NCBI GenBank assembly: GCA_000438295.1
Contig: FR901050.1
Location: 47,382-62,236 of the forward strand
From: Clostridium sp. CAG:451
GTDB taxonomy: Bacteria > Bacillota_I > Bacilli_A > RF39 > UBA660
DNA length: 14,855 bases
Reading direction: 5' to 3'
Positions 13,600-14,855 of the stretch are shown here, piece by piece. The notes below the pieces were generated by a model. It was not told the origin of the DNA, made no database searches, and saw nothing but the letters and a program-made list of their open reading frames with translations. How positions within the stretch are numbered: position 1 is the stretch's first letter; the number at the start of each line of letters is the position of its first letter. Made by a program: the position numbers and the translations under genes.

Positions 13600-14256
13600 A
13601 TGAATATTTTACTAGTAGAAGATATAGAATCAATTATTAAAGGACTTACATATTCCTTGGAGAAAAGTAATTATAAACTAGTTATTAAAACTACAATAAA
13701 AGATACTAAAGAATACTTACTTTCTAATACAAATATTGATTTAATTATCCTTGATATTACTTTACCTGATGGTAATGGTTTTGATTTATTTGTAAATACT
13801 ATTAAAAACTTAAAGATACCTACTATTTTCTTAACAGCAAAAGATGAAGAAGATGATATTGTTAAAGGTCTAGATATAGGAGCAGAAGATTATATAACTA
13901 AACCTTTTTCTACTAGGGAAGTAATAGCAAGAATTAATCGAATATTATTAAGATGTAAAAAGAAAAGTATTATTAAGATTAAAGATGTTTCTTATGATAT
14001 GGATAAATTAGTTCTAATGAAAAATAATACTCCTATAGAATTAACAGCATTAGAGTTAAAACTAGTTAATCTCTTATTTGTAAATATAAATAAAGTTGTA
14101 AGTAGAAATGTAATCTTAGATAAGATTTGGGATTGGACTGGTAATTATGTTGATGACCATACAGTAACCGTTTATTTTAAAAGAATAAGAGAAAAGATAG
14201 GAAACAATATAATTACTACTATTAAAGGAATGGGGTATAGAATAGATGAAGAATAA
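13600..14256 (+). CDS. OmpR/PhoB-family response regulator (218 aa)
   Basis: This is a DNA-binding regulator activated by phosphorylation from the adjacent sensor kinase. The receiver domain has the acidic pocket VED (6-8), phospho-acceptor Asp52 in LIILDITLP, Thr79 in FLTAKD and Lys101 in ITKPF, all in place. The C-terminal winged helix (about 125-218) shows IELTALELKLVNLLF, WDWTGNYVDDHTVTVYFKRI and the closing IKGMGYRI typical for the family. The start is ATG 13600, behind AAGGGAG (13585-13591); an ATG at 13582 in frame lies before that site. The sensor gene overlaps its end by 11 bases. The 11-base direct repeat at the operon promoter is the natural candidate target, giving autoregulation. 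The hairpin pair directly upstream could tune its translation. Confidence 0.95.
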   Translation: MNILLVEDIESIIKGLTYSLEKSNYKLVIKTTIKDTKEYLLSNTNIDLIILDITLPDGNGFDLFVNTIKNLKIPTIFLTAKDEEDDIVKGLDIGAEDYITKPFSTREVIARINRILLRCKKKSIIKIKDVSYDMDKLVLMKNNTPIELTALELKLVNLLFVNINKVVSRNVILDKIWDWTGNYVDDHTVTVYFKRIREKIGNNIITTIKGMGYRIDEE

Positions 14257-14855
14257 ACTTAGATTAAAACAATATATTACCTCTACCTTAATTGTTTTTA
14301 TATGTTTATTTGTTATGTTTCTAATTTTAAATATCTATGAATATAAAACTTATACTAAAAACTTTAATAATAAAATTAGTGCTATTATAACCTTAGTTAA
14401 AGATAAGTATCCAGAAATAACTGATAAAGAGATTATAGAAATAATAAATAGTAACAAACAATCAGATGATTCTTTTTTTCTTAAATATGGAATTGATATT
14501 GATAATAAAGCAGTACTACTAGAAAATGATAAGAACTATCATACCTTTTTAATTATTAATATGTCTTTTCTAATAATAACTATTGCTAGTTTATGTATAT
14601 TATATTTTAGATATAATTATAAAAGAAAAAATGATATAAAAGATATTATTAAATATATAGAACAAATTAATAGAAGGAATTATGAATTAGAGATAGATAC
14701 AATTTCAGAAGATGAATTATCAATTTTAAAAAATGAAATATATAAGACTGCTGTAATGTTAAAAGAAGCAGCTTTAAATTCTAATAAAGATAAACTTAAT
14801 CTAAAGAAGTCATTAGAAGATATTTCTCATCAATTAAAAACACCTCTTACTAGTA
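14246..14855 (+). CDS. Sensor histidine kinase, cut off by the window end
   Basis: The frame begins at ATG 14246 inside the regulator gene (overlap of 11 bases) and is open to the end of the window, 203 codons. Helices at about 11-30 and 99-118 flank an extracytoplasmic loop of about 68 residues, followed by a linker with HAMP-like heptads (KDIIKYIEQINRRNYELEID). The H-box is SHQLKTPLTS, with the phospho-acceptor His a few residues before the window edge. The ATP-binding domain lies outside. The loop is longer than that of BceS-like intramembrane sensors, which have almost none. It may therefore sense a ligand directly, or the state of the adjacent transporter with its two large ectodomains. 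It is the partner of the preceding regulator. Confidence 0.93.
   Translation, partial: MKNKLRLKQYITSTLIVFICLFVMFLILNIYEYKTYTKNFNNKISAIITLVKDKYPEITDKEIIEIINSNKQSDDSFFLKYGIDIDNKAVLLENDKNYHTFLIINMSFLIITIASLCILYFRYNYKRKNDIKDIIKYIEQINRRNYELEIDTISEDELSILKNEIYKTAVMLKEAALNSNKDKLNLKKSLEDISHQLKTPLTS

Overview
The window is strongly A+T-rich. It shows strong Shine-Dalgarno sites (GGAGG or AAGGG), intrinsic terminators, ScpA/ScpB, a class B sortase with wall-anchored substrates, a DRTL-free Gram-positive style of gene organisation and the remains of a forespore sigma-factor gene. Together these point to a low-GC Bacillota (Firmicutes) chromosome. A gut-associated Bacilli/Erysipelotrichia/RF39-like lineage is my inference, not something the sequence proves. 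All intact genes end in TAA or TAG and use TGG for Trp, so the standard bacterial code fits.

Layout. Positions 1-1046 hold the tail of a membrane protein with its terminator, then about 500 bases of gene-poor DNA with two perfect inverted repeats and a short foreign-looking coding fragment, then a small hypothetical gene. Positions 1051-6218 are a cell-surface locus: two secreted, sortase-anchored proteins (a beta-helix protein and a MucBP protein), each with its own copy of the same promoter and an related-looking leader, followed by a class B sortase that lacks the usual catalytic arginine. Next come a convergent RNHCP-type zinc-ribbon gene and the divergent scpA-scpB operon (chromosome condensation).

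Positions 7896-8973 are decayed sequence. Its last part is clearly a broken sporulation sigma factor (sigF type). The upstream part contains weaker traces that could be from spoIIA-type genes, suggesting a lineage that has lost sporulation. Immediately downstream, a clean promoter drives a translationally coupled pair: an 80-residue unknown protein and a HipA/CtkA-like kinase.

Positions 10233-14855 are a peptide/lipid-type ABC transporter (ATPase plus a permease with two large ectodomains) followed by an OmpR-type response regulator and a sensor kinase that runs off the window. The promoter carries an 11-base-period direct repeat typical of OmpR-family sites, so the regulator probably controls its own operon. 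A pair of mutually exclusive hairpins lies just before the regulator's ribosome binding site.

The best candidates for something new are the sortase locus (shared promoter and leader, PPxT-type signals, Arg-less sortase), the small gene/HipA-like kinase pair, and the hairpin switch before the response regulator.
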